Part shown: positions 1 to 10,672 of the stretch, piece after piece | How the letters are laid out: the number at the start of each line of letters is the position of its first letter | Position numbering within the stretch: position 1 is the first letter of the stretch | Assembly: GCA_003013855.2 (NCBI GenBank) | Contig: ML058464.1 | Location: 1,582,170-1,646,169, forward strand | DNA: 64,000 nt | Reading direction: 5' to 3' | Source: Liriodendron chinense | Taxonomy: Eukaryota > Streptophyta > Magnoliopsida > Magnoliales > Magnoliaceae | The notes under the pieces: generated by a model | Seen by the model: the letters and a program-made list of their open reading frames with translations, nothing else | What the model was told of the DNA's origin: nothing | Database searches by the model: none | Made by a program: the position numbers and the translations under genes

Positions 1-952
1 CTTCTACAACTTCGTTTTTCGAGTTTTTCTAATTTAATGTTTAGTTTCTTAGTTTTCTTTTGTGTTTTAGTTCAACCTTCTCCATGGTTGGCAAAATCTC
101 TTAGCTAGGGGTAAGAGGTGATGCTTATGCTCGTTTATAATGCTTAGTTTGATTTGTTTCAAGTAATTTTAAATTTAATGAAGAACAATTCTAATTCTAG
201 TTTAAAATAAAGTTGGTATTTTTAGTTTAATCTTCTATATCTTGTGATTATGCTTACATGGGATGTTTTGATTTACTGAGATTAATCAATAGAGTGTTAT
301 TGATAAGATTTTGGGTTGTAGAGATCTTAGATCCATCATGATATATTGAATGCTAGGAGATCCTATAAACCAAGTTTCTTAAGTGCTTATCTAGAACTAA
401 AGTAGAAGTTCTTATCTTTGGGATTGATCTGAGATAGATGTTTATATATTGATATTGGTTTAATAGAAGTTCCATTTATGCTTATAAATCAAGTTTAGTG
501 ACAGGACTTGAGGAAGAATCATGAATATGATCTCAATTGTTTTGTGAAGGATTGGGCTGTGTGATTAGATACGCCCAATACCTTAGTTGTTATGACAAAA
601 TCATATCAGTGAATGATCCATCTATGTTAGATGCATTATGATGATTTGATTGCTCCATATTCCGATTGGATAGGGATATGACTGTGATTCCAATTAAGTT
701 ATTGGCTTGAATGATTGAATTAGCATTGTGAATGATTATAAGTGGATCTTTGGTGCTCTAGTGTTTTATTTTCCTAATTTAGTTCTAAAGTAGATAATTT
801 TATGTTCCTAAATTCCATCCATTAATACAAATTCGAATTTAGTCCATCATAATTACGTAGTTTAGAATTATTATGACAATTCCTAAGGATCGACCTCGGT
901 CTTACCGAGAATTATTACTACATCATAGCCTTGTATTTGAGGCGAGCGAACA
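1..952 (+). repeat. right end of an old LTR (Ty3/gypsy-like), truncated by window edge
   Basis: The last ~90 bases read CCTAAGGATCGACCTCGG followed by TTACCGAGAATTATTACTAC and end ...GCGAGCGAACA. This resembles the stretch found just inside the 3' edge of LTRs of many plant Ty3/gypsy elements (the 'gga.tcgacct.cgg.cttaccg' signature, known from Athila/Tat types). No primer-binding site follows, so this would be a 3' LTR or a solo LTR rather than a 5' LTR. The rest is AT-rich without any coding potential. The left end lies outside the window. Family assignment is inference from the short signature. Confidence 0.4.
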
Positions 953-954
953 AT

Positions 955-1820
955 ATACAATGTATACATCAATGTGGGCCTTACGATCAAGGTCCTACCC
1001 ACATCAGGTGCAGCCAATTCAGTTGTGCTCAGAGTACACACCACCTGTACGTAACGCTCCTTTTGCAAAAACAAAGGCACAGCTAGGAGCAGTGATCATT
1101 GACCATTAAAAACTTTCTCCTGGGCCACAAAAGTTTTGGATGAAACTGATGTTTGTATCTTGATTTCATCCAAGTGGATGGTCAATAACCATCATAGTGG
1201 ACCCTGGGAAGTTTTCAACGGTGAGCATTCAATGACCACTGTTTCCTATACTGTAGTCTGCCAGAAATTTGCTTTCCTTCATTTTTGGGCCATACCCTAA
1301 AATAAGCGGGCAAAATATATAGATGGTATGGGAATATAATGCATACATTGAGGTGGGCCCTACAGTTAGGGTCCCACCACATAGATGGTTCCCGAGGTCG
1401 CAGCCAAGTCACTCTCAGTCTCATAGTACACTAAGGTGCTTCATGTGCCACATTCCATTGGCAAAAACGGCAAGGCTAAGAGCCATATGAAGCAGTAATT
1501 ATTGACCATTAAAAACTTTTCCATCAGGCACAAAAGTAAGTTTTGGATCAAGCTAATATTTGTTTTTTTTTTTTTTTTCATTTTGTACCTGTCTGTGTGA
1601 CCTTATCAACAGGTTCGATGGTCAATAAACATTACATTGGACCTTAGGAAGTTTTTAATGGTGAGCATTCAATGACCACTGTTTCCTATAGTGTGGTCCA
1701 GTACCTGACATTTATATCTGCTTCATTTTTAGGACCGTGTCCTGAATAAGCTTGCAAAATAGATGGATGGTGCGGATGTACAATGCATACATCAAAGTAG
1801 ACCTTATGGTACATGGGCAA
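955..1820. repeat. foldback-family repeat, right arms in a tandem-like array
   Basis: Three successive right-hand portions of the palindromic repeat lie head to tail with a period of about 400 bp: the phrase ending GACCATTAAAAACTTT occurs near 1091 and again near 1494, and the phrase TACATCAA/GGTGGGCCCTA near 978, 1345 and 1793. Between copies there is a shared spacer (GTGCCACATTCCATTGGCAA near 1447 and a diverged version near 1040). Left arms are missing, so these are partial copies. No gene. Confidence 0.6.
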
Positions 1821-2310
1821 TTTGGTACATCCCTTCAGCCGGTGGGTAATTTGGTACAGGCTCAATGCCATCCGCAGCGAATGCAATGTTCTTAATCTCC
1901 AATTTGCTCATATCTTTCGCGAAAGCAATGTAGTTGTGGATGGTCTAGCAAATCTAGCGAGCCTTGGGCCTCTGACAAGGTCTTCAAAGTAGGAAAGAGC
2001 TTCCCAAGTCCATAAGAGGTGAAGCCGCTTTAGATAATGCGGGTATAGGAATTATATTCTAAGTTCGAGGAAGATGGCAAGGAAAAAAGAGGGATAAATG
2101 GCCGGTTTAGGAGTCCTGCTTGGATGGAGCCTGAGGGAGCTCACCACTCATATTCTTCTTTTTCTTTTCTTTTGTGTTTTCCTTCAGGTTATATGATAGG
2201 GGTCCGACCTTTTTCTGTGGTGCCCCTCTTAATGTCTGTTTATCTTCCTTTTTGTCAATAATATTTCTTCTTTTCAGAAAAATTAAAAAAATAAATAAAT
2301 AAAAAAGAGC
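1821..2310 (+). mobile_element. LINE (L1-type) 3' end, 5'-truncated
   Basis: Around 1895-1970 one frame reads HIFRESNVVVDGLANLAS, matching the end of the RNase H domain of plant L1-type LINEs (typical form: H..REAN..AD.LA). Downstream comes the usual LINE tail: TTTTTCTGTGGTGCCCCTCT, TTTGTCAATAATATTTCTTC and an A-rich end (2278-2308). Only the last ~490 bp of the element is present, as expected from incomplete reverse transcription. Frame breaks upstream show it is dead. I could not find a convincing target-site duplication. Confidence 0.6.
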
Positions 2311-2481
2311 ATAATTTGGAATTGTTCACCCACATTGGATTGAACATGAACATGAGAGCTTGCATGTAATGAATAGAGTGAATGTTAAACATACAACGGA
2401 GTGGGCACAAAAGAGCTCGTGTGTTGTACCTATTTCCAGCAACACGTTGTAGTAGAGAATTTACGTCTGGTTTTTGTGGGT

Positions 2482-2620
2482 AAAAAAAAAAAAAAAAAAA
2501 AAGAGGTGGGCCTTAATACCTTATGGTCAGCGTCTCACCTACATCAGTGGTCCTGAGGTTGTAGCCAAGTCGCACTCATAGTACACTTAGGTGTTTCACG
2601 TGTTACATTACCAAGGCAAA
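2482..2620. repeat. poly(A) tract and foldback fragment
   Basis: A run of about 21 A is followed by a right-end fragment of the foldback family (AGAGGTGGGCC, then CACCTACATCAGTGGTCC), with the same flank (GTAGCCAAGTCGCACTCATA) as the copy ending near 1440. Confidence 0.45.
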
Positions 2621-2764
2621 TAATACAAAACTAGGACGATAGATGTTAACTAGTATTGCATTTTTCATATGGCCCATCCTAGCCATAGGCCAATGAATCA
2701 AATCATATACATATATGTTCCACATATATAGATGTTGAGTGGTTGATAAATAGCATCGAGGAGC

Positions 2765-3165
2765 CTTTGTGATCGATGTATGGTGATGTATGGGTTTTAT
2801 CCACACTGTCCATCCATTTTTTTTCCTTATAATTTTAGGGTATGAGGCAAAAAATGAGGCAGATCCCAGGCTCAAGTACATCACTCAATGGTGATTAAAC
2901 ACTTATAGTCGAAAACCTCATGAGCGCCACAGAAGCTTCGGATGAAGCTGATATTTTTGTTTTCCCTTATAGGGTAGTGGGCCCTAGAAAAATTCAACAG
3001 TGGGCATGGTTAACACCCCTGTTTTCTGTGGTGTGGTCTATTTGAGCCCTGGATCTGTCTCATTCTTGTGCTTCTAGCCTAAAATGATATGACAAAATAG
3101 ATGGACAGTGTGGATAGAAACCAAACATCACGGTCGACCCCTCGGAGCCCCATCCTGTCTGAGCC
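2765..3165. repeat. foldback-family repeat, both arms
   Basis: Left arm: ACTGTCCATCCATTTT, ATTTTAGGGTATGAGGC, AATGAGGCAGATCC. Right arm: CTGTGGTGTGGTCTATTTGA, CTCATTCTTGTGCTT, TAAAATGATATGACAAAATA, GGACAGTGTGGATAG. The arms are imperfect reverse complements; the loop carries AAGCTTCGGATGAAGCTGAT. Confidence 0.65.
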
Positions 3166-3299
3166 CAGGAAAGGCGGAGTTAGTACTCAATCTGCGTCAC
3201 ATTGTCGGATAGAATTGTTGTAGTTTTTAACACTAATTAATACTGGTATTCCATTTAAAAGGGCAGCTTTACCAAGAAGGCCGATTGTGTATGGGCACT

Positions 3300-3715
3300 G
3301 AATGGTGCTCGGTGGTTCCCACAATAATGTATTTGTTTTATTTTCGCCATCTATCTATTTTAGATCATTATTTTATGTCATGAGCCCAAAAAATGAGGTA
3401 GATCTAGGTCTTAGGTAGACCACACTTTAGGAAAAAAGTGGCGATTGAATGCTCACATTGAAAATTTCCTAAGGCCCACTGTAATGTTGATTGGGTCCCA
3501 AAGACATGGATGAAAGGAAAACACAAACATCAGCTTGATCCAAGGCCACCAAGAAATTTTTAATGGTAGGCGTTAGACTGTTTTTTGTGGTATGGTCCAC
3601 CTGAGATTTTGATCTGACTCATTTTGTGCTCAGCAGCTAAACTGATCTGGAAAAACGGATAGATGACGTGGACAGAACACATACATCATGGTGGGTCGCA
3701 TAGAGCACCGACCAG
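3300..3715. repeat. foldback-family repeat, both arms
   Basis: Left arm CATGAGCCCAAAAAATGAGG and TTAGGTAGACCACAC; centre CATCAGCTTGATCCAAGGCC; right arm GTGGTATGGTCCACCTGAGA, then CTGATCTGGAAAAACGGAT and ACATACATCATGGTGGG. Sits in inter-repeat DNA with no gene. Confidence 0.65.
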
Positions 3716-3844
3716 TGTCCCTTTAGAACACCAACCACTCAATTGTAGATAATTTTTTTTAAGAAGCATGCACACCCCACTGTTAGTACACCTACCCCAC
3801 GATATTTTGAAAGCAGATTGCCTTGGCACAAAGATATTTATGTG

Positions 3845-4290
3845 CCCAGGGCTGTGTGGGGTCCAGAAGGAATCTGTGATAAATCCACTCCGTCCATCTG
3901 TTTTGCAAGACCACAATATGACACGAATCTAAAAATCAGGCAGATCCAAAAGTTATGTGGGCCATACCACATGAAACAGTAGGGATTAAACACCTGGGGA
4001 TGACAGAGGTTTTGTATCAGGATGATATTTGTGCCTGTAGTTTATCTGAGTGGTAATAACCCTATGAAGGGTTTGGATGGCATAAAAACATCATGGTCAG
4101 CTCCAGGAAGGTTTCAGCAGTAGTGGACATTTCTATTAGCATTGTTTCATTTGGGGTGGCCCACCTGAGTCTTGGATCTGCCTGTTTTTTAGATTTCTAA
4201 TCTACTATGGTCAGTAAAAAGCAGATGGAAGGAGTGGATTTGTCATGGAAATCTCTTTGGGCCCACACAGTCCCGGACACGGGTCACAAG
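3845..4290. repeat. foldback-family repeat, variant subfamily
   Basis: Carries TGATAAATCCACTCCGTCC on the left and GGAGTGGATTTGTCATGG on the right, which are reverse complements apart from a few bases. The same variant ends occur in the copy at 43702-44225 (TGATAAATCCACCCCGTCC), so these two form a subfamily distinct from copies ending in TGATGTATGTG. Confidence 0.6.
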
Positions 4291-4860
4291 CAATCCGCTG
4301 CCATTTTTTTTAAAATTAGTTTTGAGAATGGCTCCATTCCTCTTGGGGAACTTATAAATTACAGTGGTCCTACTTACATCATTTCACTTGGGAAGTCCAC
4401 TTGATCGATCTGATCTGTCCAATAAGTTCATAAAATATTTCATGGGATATCGTACAAAAATTACATTGATCGGATGATCCAATCAATAGTTGATTTGTTC
4501 GCTTTTTTTAGCCGTCCTTTTTCCAGGCCTTGGATTAGATGGTTATGGTTGCCTGGCAAAAGTGATTCTTTATAATCATAAGCAATCCAGGATAACCCCT
4601 CACAAGTAGATGGATCAAATTGTTGTTTAGTCCTATTTTGTATAAATGATCTTGACCATCAGTATGAAAGCCCATAGATCAAATGGTTAATATTTTTTTC
4701 AAATTAGTGTTAATTTTTCATGAAAGCTCATCTTGTGCGTTGGACCAAATGAACATTCCAGATCGATGGATGAGACTGTTAAAGTGTCCTAATAAAATGG
4801 GATCACTCAACACTAGATCATTTCTCCCTCGGGAGCGGATTAGGTGCGAAGGTGCCGTTC
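4291..4860. other. no gene seen
   Basis: AT-rich spacer. Short words such as TGGATTAGATGGTTATGG and GATCAAATGG suggest old repeat material, but I see no arm structure, coding potential or recognisable element. Confidence 0.4.
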
Positions 4861-4861
4861 T

Positions 4862-5280
4862 TACCCGTGGGCCCACATTGGTGTATGTATTCTCTATCCA
4901 AGCCGTCCATCTGTTCTGACAGATCAATTTACTACATGAATCCAAAAATGAATCAGATCCAATTCTAATGTGGACCATACCATAGGAAAAAGTGGTGATT
5001 GATCATTAGTGGGCCACAAAAGTTTTGGCTCAAGCTGATATTTATTGTTTTTCCGTTAATCCACGTTTATTTGGTCTTATCAAAAGGTTGGGTGGCAGAT
5101 AAATATTACGGAAACATTGCTGTGGTCCATAAGAAGTTTCCAATGGTAGGTCGTTCAATCATCAATGTTTTTTGTAGTACGGTCCACCTGAGATTTGGGT
5201 TTTCTTCATTTTTGGGCAAAGGCCCTAAAATGAACTGGAAAAACGAATAGACGGCGTGGATCCACTGTAAGGGCCACACC
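4862..5280. repeat. foldback-family repeat abutting the dirigent promoter
   Basis: Left arm GGGCCCACATTGGTGTATGT, AAGCCGTCCATCTGTTC, TGTGGACCATACCATAGG; right arm TAGTACGGTCCACCTGAGAT, TTCATTTTTGGGC, GGCGTGGATCCACTGTAAGG. The right terminus ends about 10-20 bp upstream of the TATA box at 5292, so all sequence immediately upstream of the core promoter is repeat-derived. Confidence 0.7.
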
Positions 5281-5291
5281 TAATCCGCATC

Positions 5292-5299
5292 TATAAATA
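5292..5299 (+). promoter_or_regulatory. TATA box of the dirigent gene
   Basis: TATAAATA, 61 bp upstream of the ATG at 5360; a start site near 5320-5330 would give a short leader of roughly 30-40 bases, normal for plant genes. It is the only good TATA match close to the ATG. Confidence 0.7.
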
Positions 5300-5359
5300 G
5301 ATACAATACATCTAAATATCCCAAGTCTCCCTCCAATTTTTTTCATCTTACGTGTTAAC

Positions 5360-5935
5360 ATGGCAAACCTTCTTTCCAAATTCAGTTCTACAGCTATCAT
5401 CTTCTTCCTTCTTTTCGCTGTGGTCGTTTCTACAAAGCCCCGTTGGTCATCTGAGATCCTGCAACCCGCTGTTGGGTTTGGAAAAGAGAAGATAACCCAC
5501 CTACGATTCTACTTCCACGACACCGTTAGCGGTCCCAATCGAACAAGCATGCAAGTGGCCGGTGCAGCATCCACAAACAAATCACCTACGGGCTTTGGTA
5601 GTGTGGCGGTAATCGACGATCTGTTGACAGAAGGTCCAGACCGAATGTCTAAGCTCCTAGGGAGAGCTCAAGGGATCTATGTATTGGCGTCCAAGGAGGA
5701 GGTCGGCCTTGTTATGGCCATGAATTTTGCATTCATGGATGGGAAGTATAATCAGAGTACAATCACTGTATTGGGGAGGAATTTGATTTTGTCGAAGGTG
5801 AGGGAAATGCCAGTGGTGGGAGGGAGTGGGCTTTTTCGATTTGCTCGTGGATATGCTGAGGCCCGCACCTATGCCTTCAACATTACTACTCGCAATGCTA
5901 TCGTGCAGTATGACATTCATATCATCCACTACTGA
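5360..5935 (+). CDS. dirigent family protein (intact, single exon)
   Basis: Encodes 191 residues, the usual length for dirigent proteins, which are secreted beta-barrel proteins that steer stereoselective coupling of phenoxy radicals in lignan and related pathways. Residues 1-25 form a hydrophobic signal peptide (FFLLFAVVV core). The family blocks follow in order: residues 46-58 THLRFYFHDTVSG, with the conserved HD pair at 53-54; 79-106, including VIDDLLTEGP and GRAQGIYV; 119-131 MAMNFAFMDGKYN; 136-165, including VLGRN, VREMPVVGG and FRFARGY; and a C-terminal YDIHIIHY. N-glycosylation sequons lie at N60, N131 and N174. The ATG has a good plant context (ACATGGC) and a TATA box 61 bp upstream. 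Two stops in different frames (TGA, then TAG one base later) end it. No frameshift or missing block, so it looks functional. Which subfamily it belongs to and which substrate it acts on cannot be told from sequence alone. It is flanked on both sides by foldback repeats. Confidence 0.95.
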   Translation: MANLLSKFSSTAIIFFLLFAVVVSTKPRWSSEILQPAVGFGKEKITHLRFYFHDTVSGPNRTSMQVAGAASTNKSPTGFGSVAVIDDLLTEGPDRMSKLLGRAQGIYVLASKEEVGLVMAMNFAFMDGKYNQSTITVLGRNLILSKVREMPVVGGSGLFRFARGYAEARTYAFNITTRNAIVQYDIHIIHY

Positions 5936-5990
5936 TAGCTTCGTCTTTTTTTCTTTTCCTAGGAAATGATATTTACACCCCCATAGTTTT

Positions 5991-5996
5991 AATAAA
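5991..5996 (+). terminator. poly(A) signal of the dirigent gene
   Basis: AATAAA 56 bp after the stop codon, preceded by a T-rich stretch (TTTTTTTCTTTTCC). It lies close to the outer edge of the next foldback copy. Confidence 0.55.
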
Positions 5997-6034
5997 TGCA
6001 CCCTCTTCTTTTATTTTCATGGACAGAAACGAAG

Positions 6035-6465
6035 GGGGTGGGTGTTACCCTAACTGTGTGGGACCCACCTTGATGTATTTTTTTTTTTTTTTGTATGTCC
6101 ACGCAATCCATCTGTTTATCATATTTTAGGACATTATTCCAAACCTCAAACAGTGATGAATGAACATTAAAAACATTTAATGGGCCATAAAAGTTTTGGA
6201 TCAAGTTTATATTTGTATTTTCCCTTCATCCGTATCTTTTTTACATTAGATAGAAAATAAACATTATGAAAACCTTATTATGGGCCATTTGGAATTTTTA
6301 ATGGTGAGGCACTCAATCACCACTGTTTACTGTGTTATGGTACTTGAGATTTTGATCTGCTTAATTTTTGAACCTCATCCTAAAATGATATGTATAAAAT
6401 GATGGATGGAGTAGATATACAATAAATCATCAAGGTGGGCCCCAAGGTAGGGGTAACACCCAGTA
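6035..6465. repeat. foldback-family repeat just downstream of the dirigent gene
   Basis: Outer ends are reverse complements: GGGTGTTACCC at 6040-6050 and GGGTAACACCC at 6451-6461, followed inward by GTGGGACCCACCTTGATGTA on the left and CATCAAGGTGGGCCCC on the right. The centre has AAAGTTTTGGATCAAG. The same AACACCC end occurs near 20998, marking a subfamily. Confidence 0.7.
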
Positions 6466-6693
6466 AGCTGTTACCCGGGTAGTGTTTGTAATAAAAACGT
6501 GGGTTGCCTTCTAGTTTGTCTTTTTTTTTTTTCGTCAATATGGTCTGTTTAGCTAAATAATTTCTTTCTTTGTTATTAATTTAAAATGGATTTGAGTCCT
6601 TTGTTCTTAAGAGGTTAATCAGTGTAATTTAGAATATTGGCCATTGGAGAAATTTTGAAGGGTCCCTTGGCTATCCTTAGCTGCTGGCATGGA

Positions 6694-7373
6694 TAGAGCT
6701 GTACACAAGTCGAGTCGAACCGAGCATCACCCTGCTCGGTGCTCGATTTGAACCCACATACCCCTACTCGTTACTCGGCTCGACTTGGCCGAGTCGAGCA
6801 GGCCCTTGCTCGATCAACAAATTGAGCGAGTTCGAGTCAATTTTGAGTTTTCGAGCCGAGTTCGAGCGAAGGTGGCCGGCATCGAGCGGGCTGGGTGAGG
6901 GTGGCTGACAACAAGCGGGCGTCGTGCAGGCAGGGTTAGGGCAGCCGGCGACGAGCGGACAAGGTGATGGTGGCTGTCGACGAGCTGAGGGTGGCCAGCG
7001 ACAAGCGGGCTGGGTGAGGGGTGAGGCCGTGAGGGACTGAAGGAGTGAGGGTTGCCGGCCGGCCAAGTAGGTTAGAGTTAGGATTTGAAAAGAGGAGCGC
7101 TCGGATAGTAAATGGTAGAAAGGTAAAAAGTTAAAATGAATAGATTTTAAACAAAATCTTACATATATACGAATCAAATCGAGCCGAGTTCGAGCCAACA
7201 AACGAGTTGAGCCAAATCGAGCATGGCTCTGCTCGAAGCTCACTTGAACACATTCAAGCATCAAAATTTTGGCACGGCTCGGCTCAAACTTACTTCCGGT
7301 CTGAGCCGAGTCGAGCAGTTTTCGAGCGAGTCGAGTGAGTTTTTCAAGCTTGTTCAACTCATGTACAACCCTA
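6694..7373. mobile_element. hAT-type non-autonomous element (680 bp)
   Basis: Begins TAGAGCTGTACA and ends TGTACAACCCTA, giving a terminal inverted repeat TAG(A/G)G(C/T)TGTACA. It is flanked by a perfect 8-bp direct repeat GGCATGGA (6686-6693 and 7374-7381). An 8-bp target duplication plus a TAGGG-like end is the hallmark of hAT elements. The interior consists of GAGTCGAG/CGAGCCGAG words repeated on both strands near the ends and a GC-rich core with repeated GGTGAGGG and ACGAGCGG words. It codes for no transposase; long reading frames here are by-products of the GC-rich repeat. Confidence 0.8.
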
Positions 7374-7430
7374 GGCATGGATGCCATTCTTGCTCCAGGA
7401 CTCGTCCACCATACATGTCCCATTCATCAG

Positions 7431-7530
7431 GCCGATCCCAACTGTGCAAATCATGAACCTTGTTATTGATGAACAATGGGGCCAATCCCAACTGTGCAAA
7501 TCATGAACCTTGTTATTGATGAACAATGGG
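7431..7530. repeat. tandem duplication, 2 x 50 bp
   Basis: GCC(G/A)ATCCCAACTGTGC... is repeated at 7431-7480 and 7481-7530 with a single mismatch, so the duplication is recent. Confidence 0.9.
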
Positions 7531-7557
7531 TCCCATCAATGGCTCAACGGAAAACAT

Positions 7558-7687
7558 CAGGGTGTCAATGGCCTGGAATTGGGCCTCAAAAAACAGAATT
7601 TTAAATAGGGCTCTCCGACAGCCCAACCTAAAACAGTTCAAAATCCAGGCCGAGACCTACCCCAAGCCTGGCCCGTTGATAGCCCTA
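7558..7687. mobile_element. very short hAT-like miniature element
   Basis: Left end CAGGGTGTCAATGGCCTGG and right end CGTTGATAGCCCTA are inverted repeats in the style 'TAGGG.TGTCAA.GG'. Flanking 8-mers GAAAACAT and GTAAATAC match at only five positions, so the target duplication is decayed or absent. About 130 bp, no coding capacity. Confidence 0.5.
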
Positions 7688-8054
7688 GTAAATACTGCGT
7701 GACACTGAGGTCATCGGTTGAGTGACCATCCAGTGGTGCTAAAAAAAACCGCCATGAATTGGACACATGTACGGTAGAGGAATCTGTCTTTATTCTAGCC
7801 CTCCTCACCATCATCATGGTTACACCTCAAGCGTGGCACCAAGAGCTGCTCGACCGCGATACTGCACCGAGGGCATGACTCAAGATTTATATGTTCGCAA
7901 CCTACATAATCTAATCACATAACTACTATTTAGCATCCATTCATGAAAAAAAAAATCTTAATTTTTAATAAAAGAAATAAACATCAACTCCTTTCATAAA
8001 GTATTACTATCCAACTTTAAGTACAAATATTTTGCCCCACATCTTTTAGAGGAA

Positions 8055-8104
<50 letters not shown>

Positions 8105-9428
8105 AGACAGAAAAAAACATCCACGAGCAGTCCAATCCTCAATTACTCCAATGAGGAACTATTCCTGGAAGCCAGCAAATACAATGTGGGTGACCCCAAG
8201 TACATCTTAATGCAAGTTTTTGAAAGAAAAATATGTTCAATCCAAATAAACCTCGTCTAACAAAAATCACTGAAAAACCACATACATGACTTAAAAATCT
8301 TTTAGTAATAGAATTTAGTGCATTTTTATATAAAACAATATCATGAATAAATAGATGCAATTTATATAAAAGGTACCCACAATAATCAGTGCAGTTAAAA
8401 TTTTTTAACACCAAGGCCATTTTTACATTGGTTGACCAACACCTGCAGGGCCTCGATCCATGGGTGATCCATTCATATGCGTTAGATGCTCAAACTACTA
8501 TTCCACCGAACCTAAGTGGTTTATAGCACCCACCTTACCTCAATTAATGGGAGACTCATTCGTACGTTAATTGATCAAACTACCACTCCACCTAGCTTTG
8601 CATAAGTGGTTTCTTGCACCTACATACTTGGCCTCAATTAATAGAAGTTCCAAATAATACCAATTGGACGTCTGAAACTTCCAATCTAAGTATGGCCTTT
8701 TACCTATTTACACTTTAGGAATTTTCAACCCAAAGGATTCAATTATCCTTCCTATTTTATAGCTTTATGACAACAACTCATATTTTCATAAATCAACAAT
8801 ACATGATTTTTTTTAAAATCACTATTTCCAAAAATATCATACAATCAATTCTATCCTAATCAAAATAACTAGAAACCATAGTACATGTAGTGTGGAAAAA
8901 TCTTTCCAACCATGATTTACAATTTTATCTAAATATTACAACCATTTTTATACAAATCTGAAAACATGCAAAATGATTAGGTATATCAAAATCTAGGAAT
9001 GTCGTGAAAATGAATTATACTTAAAATGTTAGAATTTCTAGAAATTATATAAATAATTTGAAATTTTTTAAAATGCAAATAATCTAGAATTTTAGGAATA
9101 TATTTAATAAATTTAGAATTTCTGAAAATTGGAAAATAAATTTAAATTTTTTGGAATAATTTGAAGTTTCTAAAATATATCCAATAAATTCAAAAAAAAA
9201 TAAATATATTCTATAAATCTGAAATTTTTGAAAATTACACAATAAATTTCAAATTTCTTGAAATTGTACAATAAATTTGAAAATTTTAAAAATAATACAA
9301 TAAATCTAAAATTTTTGGAATAAATATGAAATTTGAAAAAATAAATAAGATGCACAAGATCTAGGAATTCGTACATATAGGAGAAATAAAAGAAAATAAA
9401 TAAGGAAAAAAGAAAATGTGTAAGATGC
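7688..9428. other. AT-rich spacer without a gene
   Basis: Contains a run of 47 A (8056-8102), a loose duplication around 8470-8640 (both halves contain AAACTAC(T/C)A.TCCACC and AAGTGGTTT), and from about 9020 to 9345 a degenerate AT-rich minisatellite built on AATAAATTT.AAATTTTT units of about 30-36 bp. No coding region or transposon end is recognisable. Confidence 0.55.
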
Positions 9429-9431
9429 ACT

Positions 9432-9432
9432 C

Positions 9433-9473
<41 letters not shown>

Positions 9474-9479
9474 TCTCCC
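9432..9479. repeat. (CT)n microsatellite
   Basis: About 23 CT units with small interruptions near the end (CCCTCTCTCCCC). Confidence 0.9.
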
Positions 9480-9567
9480 CATAACACACCCCCCAATTCA
9501 CTTCCCCATCTCTCTCCCATTACTACAAAAGCCCCATATGTCCTCTCATTCCTCTCTTCTGTATCAT

Positions 9568-9570
<3 letters not shown>

Positions 9571-9636
<66 letters not shown>
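9571..9636. repeat. (GA)n then 32-base G run
   Basis: GA repeat (9571-9605) passes straight into 32 consecutive G (9605-9636). Together with the CT tract 100 bp upstream this gives a purine/pyrimidine mirror. The exact lengths may be affected by sequencing error. Confidence 0.85.
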
Positions 9637-9637
<1 letters not shown>

Positions 9638-9694
9638 GTGATTAGGGGGTTGTTATGGTAATGGGAGAGGGGGGTGGGCGCCTGAAGTAGTTAG

Positions 9695-10161
9695 TGTGAA
9701 ACTTAATCATTATTGCGGAATAATCGGATCGTCTATGCATCGAATAATGGGGATTCCATACTATAATCTTAAAGCCATACCTGATTGGGAAGACATTCCC
9801 GATGCCGCCGTGTTGCCGAGAGGAACTCTTGGTCTTCCGCACCTCACACCTTTAGGAGAACCTCTCAATGGGGACTAGGGTTTCTCTTATGTGTTGGTGA
9901 GGGGACCAAGACGTATATTTATAGGAAAGAGGGCCAGAGAAACTTACCCATCACACTTCTCTCCTCTAGGGTCTCCACCCCGTAGGTTTCCATTTCTGGC
10001 TTAATAACCGCGCATAGGAACCACGGTTCAAGCGTCCCGCCCCAAACCTATTTGCAATGATCACAACTGTAGTGGGGCCCACTGAATCGCTCAATCTGAA
10101 TAATCCAACGGTCATGATCTAAACCGATGATCATGTGTGGCCCACCCAATGGAGTCTTACA
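9695..10161 (-). repeat. copia 1 3' LTR
   Basis: 467 bp; differs from the other LTR at five positions (three between about 9973 and 9994, two near 10125). Left edge abuts target duplication copy GTTAG. Confidence 0.95.
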
Positions 10162-10175
10162 TTCTCCCACTTGGG
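10162..10175 (-). other. copia 1 polypurine tract
   Basis: Read on the minus strand it is CCAAGTGGGAGAA next to TGTAAG, the standard second-strand primer of plant copia elements. Confidence 0.85.
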
Positions 10176-10672
10176 CTACACTGATCTCAGAAGGAAAACA
10201 AAACATTTATTTTAATTTTGTGAAAAACATTTCATAAAACATGTTTATTTCAAAAGTTCCTAATGGGCGCCCTACTGATTTAAAAACAATATCGTTGGAT
10301 AATTATGAGCAACGCTTGTCAGATCCGGTCCATCAAGACCACTGATATTGAATCATGGTAGTCAACACAACATTTCATATTTGTTCGAAGTGTGACGAGT
10401 CACAATCACAAATACCAATAGCCTTAACGACATGGATCACTGATATGGGGTGTGGTATGAAGATTACACGTCCTATGTGATCATACGTGTTTATCTTCAA
10501 GTGGTCCTACTAAACGTGTCTCCAAGACACAAACCAAAGTCTTGCTTACTCAAAACTGAATGTGCACACTGAAGGAGAAGCAAGATATAAACTGAAAAAC
10601 AGAATCATCAATGCATAAAAGATATCTCAAAAAAATGTCTGGACATAATCGGATCATACATGAAAACTCCCA

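Noticed and set aside
5657..6001. Minus-strand frame opposite the dirigent gene
   Set aside because: Antisense shadow; the sense frame has all dirigent motifs, a signal peptide, TATA box and poly(A) signal.
6764..7423. 219-residue reading frame on the minus strand
   Set aside because: It coincides with the GC-rich interior and ends of a hAT-type element with an 8-bp target duplication; composition-driven, no domain.
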